Positions 1-9,113 of a stretch of DNA of 64,000 nucleotides are shown here, piece after piece. Numbering within the stretch: position 1 is the stretch's first letter; every line of letters begins with the position of its first letter. A program made the position numbers and the translations under genes. Source of the stretch: Streptomyces sp. CB02980 (lineage in GTDB: Bacteria > Actinomycetota > Actinomycetes > Streptomycetales > Streptomycetaceae); the NCBI RefSeq assembly GCF_014451325.2, contig NZ_JACSCH020000004.1, positions 92,392 to 156,391 on the forward strand. The letters run 5' to 3'. The notes under the pieces are model-generated. The model saw nothing but the letters and a program-made list of their open reading frames with translations. It was not told the DNA's origin and made no database searches.

Positions 1-77
1 TGCAGTCGCTCGGTGTTCGGCCTTCGGCCACATGGTGAGCCTGTGTCATGGACCGGTCAAGGTGCGGAGTTCGGCCA

Positions 78-83
78 TACTGT
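78..83 (+). promoter_or_regulatory. candidate -10 element for the Ser/Thr kinase gene
   Basis: TACTGT fits the TANNNT -10 pattern and lies only 4 nt before a GTG that opens the kinase domain. A transcript starting there would be leaderless or nearly so, which is common in Streptomyces. The -35 region (about positions 54-60) matches poorly, so this is an inference from spacing only. Confidence 0.25.
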
Positions 84-87
84 CCCG

Positions 88-1416
88 GTGGGGACCCTCA
101 TCGGTAGATACGTCATCGAGCACAAGCTAGGCGAAGGCGGCATGGGCACCGTCTATTTGGCCCGATCGCGCGGCGGGCGCGCCGTGGCCGTCAAGGTGGC
201 GCGGCCGGAACTCGCCTCCGATCCCTCCTTCCGCGCGCGCTTCCGCGCCGAGGTCGCCGCGGCCCGGCAGGTCGGCGGCTTCCACACCGCCCAGGTCGTC
301 GACGCCGACCCCGACGCCGAGGCGCCCTGGCTCGCCACCGCCTACATCCCCGGCCCCACCCTCGCGGCGCTCGTCACCGCCGAGGGTCCGATGGACGAGG
401 GACGGCTGCGCTCGCTCGGCGCCGCGCTCGCCGAGGCCCTGGAGGCCATCCACGCCTGCGGGCTCGTCCACCGAGACCTCAAGCCCGGCAACATCGTCAT
501 GGCCCCCGACGGGCCCCGCGTCCTCGACTTCGGCATCGCCCGGGCGCTGGAGTCGACCCGGCTCACCGCCACCGGCTCCGCCTTCGGCACCCCCGGCTAC
601 CTCGCCCCCGAACAGGCCCTCGGCGAGGAGGTCACGGGCGCGGCGGACGTCTTCGCGCTGGGCGCGGTGCTGGTCGCCGCGGCGGGCGGCCGCCCCTTCG
701 GGGACGGCACGCCGATGGGCCTCATGTACCGCGCCGTCCACGAGGACCCGGACCTCGCCTCCGTACCGGAGCCCCTGCGCGGGCTCGTGGGCCGCTGCCT
801 CGCGAAGGACCCGGCCGGCCGGCCGACGCCGGAGGAGATCCTGGACGTGCTGGGGGAGGGGGCGCGGGACGGGGCGGGAGCGGTGCCGCCGCCGACGGTC
901 CTCGACGCGCCCGCGACGCCGCGCCACCCGGTCCCGCCGGGGTTCGGTCCGCCGCAGGACTCGATCCCGCCGTCGTACGGACCGGCGCGGGGTGGCGTCC
1001 CGTCGACACCCGTGCCGCCGCAGGTCGCGGTCCCGTCGCCGTACGCGCTCCCGGCTCCGCACGACTCGGTCCCGCCGGGCTTCGGGCCGCCCAACCCCGC
1101 CTTCTTCGTCCCGCCGCCGCCCGTCGCGCCCCCGCAGCCCGTGCCGGATTTCGTGGCCGCCGACAACGTGTACGGGATCGTCGTGGACGGCGCCGGAATC
1201 TGCCTCCAACTACTCGACGAGGAAGCGGAGTTCACCTGGGCCGAGATCGGAGCCGTACGGTACGAACGGACCCGGCGCGGCCGGTGGCTGCGGATCGCCG
1301 TCGACCTGTACGACGGCACCAGCTACCTCTGCGAGATCGACGGCCGCCGGGTGGCCAGGGTCGAGGAGTGGGTCACCGGGCTCGACAGGGTCCTGGTCCG
1401 GTTCCTGCCCAGGTGA
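88..1416 (+). CDS. Hanks-type serine/threonine protein kinase, soluble
   Basis: About 442 aa from the GTG at 88; in-frame GTGs at 13 and 43 would add up to 25 residues, but no start has a ribosome-binding site. The kinase domain fills residues 6-265: glycine loop GEGGMGTVY, Lys36, HRDLKPGN with catalytic Asp130, DFG Asp147, and APEQ. A Pro-rich linker (about 280-370) follows, then a compact C-terminal domain of about 85 residues that I do not recognise. There is no transmembrane segment, unlike PknB-type receptors, so the enzyme should be cytosolic. Family knowledge: it phosphorylates Ser/Thr of partner proteins; the substrate is unknown. The left edge hides its upstream context. Confidence 0.9.
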   Translation: MGTLIGRYVIEHKLGEGGMGTVYLARSRGGRAVAVKVARPELASDPSFRARFRAEVAAARQVGGFHTAQVVDADPDAEAPWLATAYIPGPTLAALVTAEGPMDEGRLRSLGAALAEALEAIHACGLVHRDLKPGNIVMAPDGPRVLDFGIARALESTRLTATGSAFGTPGYLAPEQALGEEVTGAADVFALGAVLVAAAGGRPFGDGTPMGLMYRAVHEDPDLASVPEPLRGLVGRCLAKDPAGRPTPEEILDVLGEGARDGAGAVPPPTVLDAPATPRHPVPPGFGPPQDSIPPSYGPARGGVPSTPVPPQVAVPSPYALPAPHDSVPPGFGPPNPAFFVPPPPVAPPQPVPDFVAADNVYGIVVDGAGICLQLLDEEAEFTWAEIGAVRYERTRRGRWLRIAVDLYDGTSYLCEIDGRRVARVEEWVTGLDRVLVRFLPR

Positions 1417-1475
1417 GGTCCCACGCCCACGCCCGATGCCTGACGCGTGAGGTCACGGGCTTGAGGAAACGAAGC

Positions 1476-1515
1476 CTGAGGAGACGACGCGGCGCCTGAG
1501 GAGACGACGCGGCGC
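1476..1515 (+). repeat. 20-bp tandem duplication
   Basis: Two exact copies of CTGAGGAGACGACGCGGCGC lie head to tail (1476-1495 and 1496-1515), preceded by a degenerate third copy near 1461. They sit between the kinase stop and the chitinase stop, and the second copy runs into the terminator stem. Confidence 0.85.
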
Positions 1516-1538
1516 CGCCGGGAGACCGGCGGCGCCGC
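1509..1538. terminator. bidirectional GC hairpin between kinase and chitinase genes
   Basis: GCGGCGCCGCCGG (1509-1521) pairs perfectly with 1526-1538 across a GAGA loop. It lies between two converging genes and has no U-tract, as is usual for Streptomyces terminators. Confidence 0.7.
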
Positions 1539-1559
1539 GGGTGGTGCGGGATCGTTGCG

Positions 1560-3275
1560 TTACGGCAGGTTGTGGACGTGCGGGCCCACCGCGTTCGACC
1601 AGGCGTTGCCGGCCGTCGCGTCCCAGTTGGTCGACCAGGTCATCGCGCCGCGCAGCGTCGGCCAGGCCTGGGCCGGCTTGAAGGTGCCGCAGCTCGTGAG
1701 CTTGGTCAGGCAGTCGAGCGCGTTCTTCACGATCTGCGGGTCGACGTAGCCGCTGCCCGCGCCCCGCGTGGAGGCGGGGACGCCCAGGCCGACCTGCGAC
1801 GGGGAGAGACCGCCCTGGATCTGGATGCAGGCGAGCGCGGTGAGGAAGTCCACCGAGCCCTGGCTGTAGACCTTGCCGTCGCAGCCGAGCATCGAACCGC
1901 TGTTGTAGTACTGCATGTTGACGACCGTGAGGATGTCCTTCACGGCGAGCGCGGCCTTGAAGTACTCCGTGCCCGTGTTCTGCATGTCGATGGTCTGCGG
2001 GGCCATCGTCAGGACCAGCGACGAACCGGCCTTGGCGGACAGCTGACGCAGCGCCTTGGTCAGGTAGGTCGAGTTGATGCCGTGCTCGAGGTCGATGTCG
2101 ACGCCGCTGAAGCCGTACTCCTGCATGAGGGCGTACGCGCTGTTCGCGAAGGCGGTCGCGGAGGCGTCACTGTTGATCGTGACGTTCCCCTTCTCGCCGC
2201 CGACCGAGATGATGACGGACTTGCCGGCGGCCTTCTTCGCGGCGATGTCCGCCTTGAAGTCGGCGACCGAGGCGTAGCCGACGGCCGGGTCGAGGTTGAA
2301 GACGATCTGGCCGGCCGTGGTCGTCGAGTCGGCGAAGGAGACGGCGATGATGTCGTACTGCGACTGCACGTCCCGCAGCTTCTGCACCGTGGCGCCGTTG
2401 TTGAAGTTCTGCCAGTAGCCGGTGAGGGCGTGCTTGGGCACGGCCGGGCCGGGGCCCGGATCGGTGACCTTGGCGGTCCTGGCCGAGACGGCGCCGGACT
2501 TCGCGGACTCGCCCGCGGAGTTCGTCGCGGCGACCTGGAACTGGTACGCCGTGTCGGCCGTGAGTCCGGTGACCGTGGCCGAAGTGCCGCTCACCGTCTG
2601 CGGGTTGCCGCCGTCCCGGTACACCTTGTAGCCCGTGGCGCCGGAGACAGCGCCCCAGCTCAGGGCGACCGATGAGGAGGTGACGGTGCCCGCGGCGAGA
2701 CCGGCCGGGGTGGACGGGACCACCGGGTCCGGGTCCTGGCCGCCGCCCCCGTCGGGGCCGAAGACGCTGACGTCGTCGACGGAGTACGGGGAGGTCCCGT
2801 ACCAGCCGTGGGTGTAGATCTCGACCGAGGTGGTGCTCGCCCCGGTGGTGAAGGTGGTGGTGAGCTGCTTCCAGGCGGCGCTGTCGGGCGTCCAGGTGGA
2901 GACGCTGCCGGAGCCGGTCCCGGTGTTGTTCGCGCCGAGGTAGGCGTAGCCGCCCTGGACCCAGGCGCTCAGCGTGTACGTCGAGTTGGGCTTCACGGCC
3001 ACGGTCTGCGCGCACTTGGCGTTGTCGAGCCCGGCCGGGGTCGCCCGGAGCGCGCCGGCCCCGGTGCGGACCGGGGAGGAGACGGCGGCGCCGCTCCCGG
3101 CGGAACAGGACCAGTTGGCGAGGCCGTTCTCGAAACCGGCGTTCTTGGCGACGTTGACGTCGGCCGCCTGCGCGGTGCCGGCTCCGCCGACGAGGACGAG
3201 CCCGGAGCCGACGGCGAGCGCGAGCGCTCCGCCGAGCCAGCGGCGTCCGTGCGGGCGGGTGGTGGTGCGGTCCAC
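1560..3275 (-). CDS. secreted family-18 chitinase with N-terminal CBM and Fn3 domain
   Basis: About 571 aa. Signal peptide (residues 1-42, ending near AQA), a jelly-roll carbohydrate-binding module (about 44-175), one fibronectin type III domain (about 190-275), then a GH18 barrel (about 285-570). The GH18 motif reads GVDIDLE with catalytic Glu at about 397. It hydrolyses chitin outside the cell by substrate-assisted catalysis. I chose the GTG at 3275 because GGAGG then lies 6 nt upstream; the ATG two codons earlier directly abuts that GGAGG. Upstream lies a chi-type promoter. By domain order and position it may correspond to ChiA of S. coelicolor, but I cannot verify this. Confidence 0.93.
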   Translation of the reverse strand: MDRTTTRPHGRRWLGGALALAVGSGLVLVGGAGTAQAADVNVAKNAGFENGLANWSCSAGSGAAVSSPVRTGAGALRATPAGLDNAKCAQTVAVKPNSTYTLSAWVQGGYAYLGANNTGTGSGSVSTWTPDSAAWKQLTTTFTTGASTTSVEIYTHGWYGTSPYSVDDVSVFGPDGGGGQDPDPVVPSTPAGLAAGTVTSSSVALSWGAVSGATGYKVYRDGGNPQTVSGTSATVTGLTADTAYQFQVAATNSAGESAKSGAVSARTAKVTDPGPGPAVPKHALTGYWQNFNNGATVQKLRDVQSQYDIIAVSFADSTTTAGQIVFNLDPAVGYASVADFKADIAAKKAAGKSVIISVGGEKGNVTINSDASATAFANSAYALMQEYGFSGVDIDLEHGINSTYLTKALRQLSAKAGSSLVLTMAPQTIDMQNTGTEYFKAALAVKDILTVVNMQYYNSGSMLGCDGKVYSQGSVDFLTALACIQIQGGLSPSQVGLGVPASTRGAGSGYVDPQIVKNALDCLTKLTSCGTFKPAQAWPTLRGAMTWSTNWDATAGNAWSNAVGPHVHNLP

Positions 3276-3482
3276 GTGCATCCTCCGGAGGGGAGTTGGG
3301 GATGTGGGGGATGTGGAGGTGCCGTACGTCGTCGTACGGAGGGGCTCGTACGGGGGTACGAGGCGGTACGGGGGGTATGGGGGTGCAGAGGGTGCCCGAG
3401 GTGCGGGCGATGCGGGCGGTGCGGGCGGTACGGCGATGCAAGAGGTACGGGGAGTGCGGACGGTGGCCACCGCTGTGGGGAC

Positions 3483-3516
3483 AAGTTGGTCCAGACCAAT
3501 CGCGTTGTCAAGACCT
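3483..3516 (-). promoter_or_regulatory. chitinase promoter with DasR-like/chi direct repeats
   Basis: TTGGTC-CA-GACCAA (3486-3499) is a perfect inverted repeat close to the DasR-responsive element and to the 12-bp repeat of Streptomyces chitinase promoters. A second, weaker copy (3505-3516) lies 18 bp away in the same orientation and contains a -35-like TTGACA on the minus strand (3511-3506). The -10 position (about 3488-3483) is poor. The 5' leader would be about 200 nt. The stretch 3282-3744 has no other gene; 3340-3440 is a low-complexity GGTACG/GCGGGCGGT run. Confidence 0.65.
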
Positions 3517-3744
3517 CTGGCAGCAAGCCCTGTTCGGAGCGGGTGACGGCTGCGCGGAACGGGCCGACGGGTCCGGGCTCCGGGCCCCCAAGAAAGGGGG
3601 ACAGCTTGGCGGATTGTGTGTTCACCACCCCGGGGGACGTGGATAAGGTGCAGAGACGGCAGCACCCTGCGGTGATGCCGTGAACGCGGTAAGTGATCCG
3701 CGGCCCCCGGGACACCGGAGGCCGGAGGGGACGGGGGGTCCGAC

Positions 3745-4869
3745 GTGCCGACAGCGATCGCGGTCACCAGTGCCGACCTGGCGCTGCAGCCGACCGACCC
3801 CGGGACCCCGCACGCCACCGTCCTGCCGGCCCCCGACACCCAGTCGCTCGACGCCTCGATCGCCGACATGCAGCAGCTCCTCGCGCGGTACGGACACGTG
3901 GTCGTCGTCTGCCCCACCTCCGCCCCGGCCGCCGTCGAACAACGACTGCGCGCCGTCCGCGCCCTCCTCGAAACAGACCGGATCGCCCTGGTCAGGACCG
4001 ACCTGCCACCCCTCGGAGCGGCCGTACTCGTCCGCCAGCTCCGGCAGTTGGCGGGCTGCGACTTCAGCCCCGGCGTCCTGGCCTCCGCCGCCCGGCTGCT
4101 CGCCCACTACATCTACGCCGGCGCCGTCCTCGGCTCCGTCTCCCGGCTCGACCGCGTCCCCGTCAGCCTCGGCTCCCACCTCAAGGGCTGGCTGCCCGGC
4201 GCCCATTTCGCCGTACTCGCCGGACCCACCGCGCAGATCACCCGCGTCGGCAGCGGCGAGGTGACCCTCCCCGGACCGGAGTTCACCACCGAGCTCCTGC
4301 TCGCCCGCGGCCAGCTCCAGACCGACTGGCCCACGACCACCCTCGTACCCGGCTGGCGGATCCACGGCGCCGTCCTGGAGACACCGCTGCCCGAGGCCTC
4401 GCCGCGCTGGTGGGGGACGGGAAAGCTCGTGGAGTTCGCCGCGTACCTGCCCGACCTTCCCGTCCTCTACCAGCTCGTCTCCTCCGTACGGCGCGAGACG
4501 TGCCACTGGTGCGCGATGGACCTCATCGGCGACCGCTGCGGCTTCTGCGGGGCACCCCTCCGGATCGGAGCGGTGCCGGAGCAGGGCGGTCGCGCGCTGA
4601 ACGGCGCCCAGGGCGGAGGTCGACGCGACGGCGGCACCCGTGCGCTCGGGCCGGGAGTGCAGGCGACCCACCCGGCGGGCGCACACCCGGTCCAACAGCC
4701 GGGCGGCACGCACCCGGCCCCGTACCAGGACCCGGCCCCGTACCAGGACCCGCACCCGGGCCACCAGGCCCACCAGGCCCACCAGGCCCACCCGGCTCAC
4801 CCGGCCTCCTCGTACACCGAGCTCACTCCCGCGAACGTGCAGGGGAACCCCACCCGTGCCCTGCCGTGA
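3745..4869 (+). CDS. unrecognised protein with C-terminal Zn-ribbon, head of the Tad locus
   Basis: About 374 aa from a GTG start. I do not recognise the family. Residues 1-245 look globular and soluble, with alternating hydrophobic strands and helices and no signal peptide or membrane segment. Near residue 253 a CHWC and, about ten residues on, a CGFC form a four-cysteine zinc-ribbon knuckle. The tail from about 290 is low-complexity, rich in His, Gln, Pro and Gly, with PYQDP and HQA repeats encoded by a 9-nt tandem repeat (about 4761-4791). It precedes the cpaB-like gene by 108 nt in the same direction, so a role with the Flp pilus is plausible but unproven. Confidence 0.75.
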   Translation: MPTAIAVTSADLALQPTDPGTPHATVLPAPDTQSLDASIADMQQLLARYGHVVVVCPTSAPAAVEQRLRAVRALLETDRIALVRTDLPPLGAAVLVRQLRQLAGCDFSPGVLASAARLLAHYIYAGAVLGSVSRLDRVPVSLGSHLKGWLPGAHFAVLAGPTAQITRVGSGEVTLPGPEFTTELLLARGQLQTDWPTTTLVPGWRIHGAVLETPLPEASPRWWGTGKLVEFAAYLPDLPVLYQLVSSVRRETCHWCAMDLIGDRCGFCGAPLRIGAVPEQGGRALNGAQGGGRRDGGTRALGPGVQATHPAGAHPVQQPGGTHPAPYQDPAPYQDPHPGHQAHQAHQAHPAHPASSYTELTPANVQGNPTRALP

Positions 4870-4977
4870 GCAGCTCCTCGCCCCTCGCGCGACTCCGCTC
4901 CGCGACCCCTCCTCCCGCCCCCGACCGTCCGCACCCGTCCGCCCCGGACCCACGTCTCCGATCGAGGTAGTACGGCC

Positions 4978-5685
4978 ATGAACTCCCGCCAGCGCCGCGG
5001 CGTGATCCTGCTGCTGCTGTCCGTCCTGTGCGCGATCGGCGCCTTCGCCGGTGTGCTCGCCGTCATCAGCGACGTGAACTCCAAGGTCGGCCCGGAGACC
5101 ACCGCGTACCGGATCAAGGACACCGTGGCGCCGTACACCCCCCTGAGGGCGAGCCAGTTCGAGAAGATCTCCATGCCGAAGCGCTGGCTCTCGGAGACCG
5201 CCGTCACCGACCTCCGCCAGATCGAGGGCCGGATCGCCGTCACCCAGCTCAAGGCCGGCTCGCTCCTCCAGTCCGACATGATCGTCGAGCAGCCCGAACT
5301 CCAGCCAAACCAGCAGGAGATCGCGATCATGATCGACGCCGCCACCGGCGTCGCGGGGAAGATCACCGCGGGCGCCACCGTCAACATCTACGCCACCTTC
5401 GCGGGCGACAAGAAGGGCGAGGCCGCCCAGTCCCGCATGATCGTCGCCGGCGCCCGCGTCCTCGACGTCGGCAAGCTCACCCCGATCAGGGACAGCTCCC
5501 AGAGCTCCGCACGCGCCAACGCGGCCGTGCCGATCTCCTTCGCCCTCTCCACCCTCGACGCCCAGCGCGTCGCGTACGCCGAGTCCTTCGCCGAGCACGT
5601 ACGCCTCGCCCTGGTCGCCCCCACCACCGGCGGCGCCCCCGCCGACCAGCGCGACCGCACCTACACGCTCGAAAAGGACAAGTGA
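4978..5685 (+). CDS. cpaB: CpaB/RcpC-type Flp pilus assembly protein (SAF domain)
   Basis: About 235 aa. One N-terminal membrane anchor (residues about 8-30) is followed by an SAF-like domain (about 38-105, with the motif around TQLKAGSLLQSDM) and a RcpC/CpaB C-terminal domain (about 110-230, including the IDAATGVAGKITAGATVNI region). In Tad systems this protein helps pilus assembly at the cell surface; in Gram-positives it sits outside the membrane. GAGG about 10 nt before the ATG serves as the ribosome-binding site. The next gene starts 7 nt after its stop, indicating an operon. Confidence 0.85.
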   Translation: MNSRQRRGVILLLLSVLCAIGAFAGVLAVISDVNSKVGPETTAYRIKDTVAPYTPLRASQFEKISMPKRWLSETAVTDLRQIEGRIAVTQLKAGSLLQSDMIVEQPELQPNQQEIAIMIDAATGVAGKITAGATVNIYATFAGDKKGEAAQSRMIVAGARVLDVGKLTPIRDSSQSSARANAAVPISFALSTLDAQRVAYAESFAEHVRLALVAPTTGGAPADQRDRTYTLEKDK

Positions 5686-5692
5686 GGCCGGT

Positions 5693-6961
5693 ATGACCAC
5701 CAGGATCCTGCCGGCCGTCGGCGACCCCGACGCGGCCCGGTCCGTCACCACGCTCATCGGGCAGCTTCCCGACGCCGAGCCCGCCCTACCGGTCACCGAC
5801 TCCACGCAGCTCGTCGACACGCTCGCGCGGCTCGCCGCCGCCTCGCTCGACGAACTCCCCGAGGTCGTCCTGGTGCACGAGCGGATCGGCCCCGTTCCCG
5901 CGCTCGAACTCGTCCGCGAGGTCGCCCTCCGCTTCCCCGCCGTCGGCGTCGTCCTCATCACCGCCGACGCGAGCCCCGTCCTCTTCTCCGCCGCCATGGA
6001 CTCCGGCGCGCGGGGACTCGTCACCCTGCCGCTCGGCTACGAGGAGCTCGCCAGCCGCGTCCAGGCCGCCGCCCAGTGGTCCGTCGGCGTCCGCCGCCAC
6101 CTCGGCGCGGGGGCCGACCGGGTCACCGGCCCCGGCGGCACCGTCGTCACCGTCAGCGGTGCCAAGGGCGGCGTCGGCGCCACCGTCACCGCCGTCCACC
6201 TCGCCCTCGCGGCCCGCGCCTCCGGCCGTACCGTCGCGCTCGTCGACATGGACCTCCAGAGCGGCGACGTCGCCTCCTACCTGGACGTCCAGTTCCGGCG
6301 TTCCGTGGCCGACCTCGCCACCATCGCCGACATCTCGCCGCGCGTCCTCCAGGACGCCGTGTACGTCCACGAGACCGGCCTCTCCCTGCTCCTCGCCCCC
6401 GCGGAGGGCGAGCGCGGCGAGGAGGTCACCGACCGCGCCGCCCGCCAGATCGTCAGCGCCCTGCGCGGCCGGCACGAGGTCGTCGTCGTCGACTGCGGCT
6501 CCCAGCTCAACAGCGCCAACGCCGCCGCGATCGAGATGGCCGACACCGCCGTCCTCGTCGCCACACCGGACGTGGTCGCCGTCCGGGCGGCCAAGCGGAC
6601 CGTACGCATGTGGGAACGGCTCCAGGTCCGCAAGGCCGAGGAGACGGTGACCCTGGTCAACCGCCACCACCGCTCCACCGAGATCCAGCCGCCCCTCGTC
6701 CAGAAGATCACCGGCACCCGGGTCGCGGGCATCGCCGTCCCCGCCCACTTCAAGGAGCTCCAGGCGGTCGTCGACGCGGGCCGGCTGCACGAGCTCGACG
6801 CCAAGTCGACGGTCAAGCAGGCGCTGTGGGCCCTCGCCGGCGAGCTGGGCCTGGTCCAGGCACCGGCCGCGGCGCCGGCGGCCGGCCAGCCCGGCAAGCA
6901 GCTCGCACGGGCGGGCGACCGGGGCTCGCTGGGGCTGCGCCGCCGCGCCGGAGGGCGCTGA
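5693..6961 (+). CDS. tadZ: TadZ/CpaE-like pilus-localising ATPase
   Basis: About 422 aa. An N-terminal receiver-like domain (about 1-130) precedes a MinD/ParA-type ATPase whose deviant Walker A reads KGGVGAT near residue 162, with a Walker A' DMDLQSGD motif about 30 residues later and VVVDCG as the Walker B strand. This is the TadZ/CpaE architecture that places the Tad machine in the cell. The ATG is 7 nt behind the cpaB-like stop, and a GTGAGG overlapping that stop supplies the ribosome-binding site. The tail beyond 395 is Ala/Pro-rich and probably disordered. Confidence 0.88.
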   Translation: MTTRILPAVGDPDAARSVTTLIGQLPDAEPALPVTDSTQLVDTLARLAAASLDELPEVVLVHERIGPVPALELVREVALRFPAVGVVLITADASPVLFSAAMDSGARGLVTLPLGYEELASRVQAAAQWSVGVRRHLGAGADRVTGPGGTVVTVSGAKGGVGATVTAVHLALAARASGRTVALVDMDLQSGDVASYLDVQFRRSVADLATIADISPRVLQDAVYVHETGLSLLLAPAEGERGEEVTDRAARQIVSALRGRHEVVVVDCGSQLNSANAAAIEMADTAVLVATPDVVAVRAAKRTVRMWERLQVRKAEETVTLVNRHHRSTEIQPPLVQKITGTRVAGIAVPAHFKELQAVVDAGRLHELDAKSTVKQALWALAGELGLVQAPAAAPAAGQPGKQLARAGDRGSLGLRRRAGGR

Positions 6962-6964
6962 ACC

Positions 6965-7339
6965 ATGCGTATCCACCGGGGCTCGGGCAGCGACGACAGG
7001 GGGCAGGTGGCGGTCGAGTTCCTCGGCATGGTGCCGCTGATCCTGCTCACCCTCGCGCTGCTCTGGCAGGTCGTCCTGGTCGGGTACGCGTTCACGCTCG
7101 CGGGGAACGCGGCGGACGAGGCGGCGCGGGCGTGCGCCGTCGGCGACGACGGACCGGCGGCCGCCGGCCGGCACATCGGCGGCGCCTGGAGCGCCTCCGG
7201 TGGGGACTGCGAGCGGGGCGGCGGCATGGTCCACGTCCGGGTCTCCGTCGAGGTGCCGGTCCTCGTCCCGGGGCTCGGCGGGCTCTTCCCGGTGGCGGGC
7301 GAGGCGGGGGCCGTGGACGAGGAGGGCCTCACGCCATGA
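6965..7339 (+). CDS. tadE: TadE-family pseudopilin (first copy)
   Basis: About 124 aa, starting 3 nt after the tadZ stop. Residues 10-18 hold the TadE signature DRGQVAVEFLG just before one hydrophobic helix (about 19-45), the arrangement cut by a prepilin peptidase in type IV prepilin-like proteins. The remainder is a small extracytoplasmic domain. The stop overlaps the next start by ATGA, so the two TadE genes are translationally coupled. Family knowledge: TadE/TadF pseudopilins prime or regulate Flp fibre assembly. Confidence 0.85.
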   Translation: MRIHRGSGSDDRGQVAVEFLGMVPLILLTLALLWQVVLVGYAFTLAGNAADEAARACAVGDDGPAAAGRHIGGAWSASGGDCERGGGMVHVRVSVEVPVLVPGLGGLFPVAGEAGAVDEEGLTP

Positions 7340-7719
7340 GGAGAGACCCGTGCACGGGGCGGCGCGACCGCGGTCAGGCCGCCATCGAGTACCTCGGCTT
7401 CCTGCCGATCCTGCTGATCGTCGGCCTCGCCGGACTTCAGCTCGGCATCGCCGCGTACGCCGCGCAGCAGGCGGGCACGGCGGCACGCGCGGCCGCACGG
7501 GCGGAGAGCAGCGACGCGGAGGACGGGCCCGACGCCCAGGCGGCCGCCACCGCCGCCGTGAGCGGCTGGGTCGATCCTGTCGTCCTCAGCTCCCCGGGGG
7601 GCGACGAGGTCACCGTCACCGTGAGAGTGGCGATCCCGTCCGTCGTGCCCTTCGTGGACGACTTCGGCACCGTGGAGAAGACCGCCACCATGCCCCTGCC
7701 CGACGAGGAGGACGAGTGA
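7336..7719 (+). CDS. TadE/TadF-family pseudopilin (second copy)
   Basis: About 127 aa from the ATG at 7336, which overlaps the preceding tadE stop by four bases. It carries the same signature, DRGQAAIEYLG at residues 11-21, and one transmembrane helix (about 22-45), followed by an Ala-rich stretch and an acidic C-terminus. It is a parallel pseudopilin rather than an exact duplicate of its neighbour, as the rest differs. The cpaF-like gene follows after 16 nt. Confidence 0.85.
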   Translation: MRRDPCTGRRDRGQAAIEYLGFLPILLIVGLAGLQLGIAAYAAQQAGTAARAAARAESSDAEDGPDAQAAATAAVSGWVDPVVLSSPGGDEVTVTVRVAIPSVVPFVDDFGTVEKTATMPLPDEEDE

Positions 7720-7735
7720 GAAGGGACCACGAATC

Positions 7736-9082
7736 ATGAGTCTGCGGGCCCGGATCAACGCCCCCGAGGATCACGGGGGCAGCGCTGCGGCCAGGGAGGA
7801 CGGCCATCTGGTCGCCTCCTTCCGCGCCAAGCTGCTGGAGGAGATCGACCTCACCGAGATGTCCGCGCTCGCGGCCGCCGAGCGGCGGGCCCGTCTGGAG
7901 CGCGTCCTCGGGCACATCATCAGCCGTGAGGGGCCCGTCCTCTCCACCGCCGAGCGGGCCCAGCTGATCCGTCGGGTCGTCGACGAGGCCCTCGGTCTCG
8001 GCGTACTCGAACCGCTCCTGGAAGACGCCTCGATCACCGAGATCATGGTCAACGGCCCCGACCAGATCTTCATCGAGCGCGCCGGCCGCGTCGAACTGCT
8101 GCCGCTCCGCTTCGCCTCCCACGACCAGCTGATGCAGACCATCGAGCGGATCGTCTCCACCGTCAACCGGCGGGTCGACGAGTCGAACCCGATGGTCGAC
8201 GCCCGGCTGCCGTCCGGCGAGCGCGTCAACGTCATCATTCCGCCGCTCTCGCTCACCGGGGCCACCCTCACCATCCGCCGCTTCCCCCGGGCGTACACGC
8301 TGCACGAGATGGTCGGCCTCGGCTCGCTCGACGAGCAGATGCTGCTCCTGTTGTCGGGACTGGTTCAGGCCAAGTTCAACCTGATCGTCTCGGGCGCCAC
8401 CGGCACCGGGAAGACCACCCTCCTCAACGCCCTCTCCGGTCTCGTCCCCGACGGCGAGCGGATCATCACCATCGAGGACTCGGCCGAACTCCAGCTCCAG
8501 CAGTCCCATGTGATCCGCCTTGAGGCCCGCCCGCCGAACATCGAGGGCCGCGGAGCCATTTCCATCCGCGATCTCGTCCGCAACTCGCTCCGCATGCGGC
8601 CCGACCGGATCATCGTCGGTGAGGTCCGCGGCGGGGAGACCCTCGACATGCTCCAGGCGATGTCCACCGGCCACGACGGCTCGCTCGCCACCGTCCACGC
8701 CAACTCGGCGGAGGACGCCCTGATGCGGCTCCAGACGCTGGCGTCGATGTCGGAGGTCAAGGTGCCGTTCGAGGCGCTCCGGGACCAGATCAACAGCGCC
8801 GTGGACGTCCTCGTCCAGCTCACCCGGCACCCCGACGGCACCCGCCGGATCACCGAGATCTCCGTCCTCGCCTCCCACGGGCGCGAGCGCTTCCTGCTCG
8901 CCACGGTGTGCCGCTTCCAGGCGCAGCCGGTGGCCGCGGACGGGCGGGTGTACGGGCGGTTCACGTACCACCCGCTGCCGAGGCGGGTCGCCGAACGGCT
9001 CTATCTGGCGGGCCAGCCCATTCCGCAGGCCTTCGGCGTGGCCGTGACGGAAGGCCACCTCACCACCCGCGAAGCCGACTGA
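7736..9082 (+). CDS. tadA: CpaF/TadA secretion ATPase of the Flp pilus
   Basis: About 448 aa. The N-terminal helical domain (about 1-130) leads into a GSPII_E-type ATPase with Walker [14 protein letters not shown] near residue 220, an acidic Asp box, Walker B ([14 protein letters not shown]) near 290 and a His box ([12 protein letters not shown]) near 315. It hydrolyses ATP at the cytoplasmic face of the TadB/TadC platform to extrude Flp pilin. Length and motif order match the family. The ATG is 16 nt behind the second tadE gene. Confidence 0.95.
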   Translation: MSLRARINAPEDHGGSAAAREDGHLVASFRAKLLEEIDLTEMSALAAAERRARLERVLGHIISREGPVLSTAERAQLIRRVVDEALGLGVLEPLLEDASITEIMVNGPDQIFIERAGRVELLPLRFASHDQLMQTIERIVSTVNRRVDESNPMVDARLPSGERVNVIIPPLSLTGATLTIRRFPRAYTLHEMVGLGSLDEQMLLLLSGLVQAKFNLIVSGATGTGKTTLLNALSGLVPDGERIITIEDSAELQLQQSHVIRLEARPPNIEGRGAISIRDLVRNSLRMRPDRIIVGEVRGGETLDMLQAMSTGHDGSLATVHANSAEDALMRLQTLASMSEVKVPFEALRDQINSAVDVLVQLTRHPDGTRRITEISVLASHGRERFLLATVCRFQAQPVAADGRVYGRFTYHPLPRRVAERLYLAGQPIPQAFGVAVTEGHLTTREAD

Positions 9083-9113
9083 TGCCGACGAGAGCCGACG
9101 AGGAGCAAGGCAC

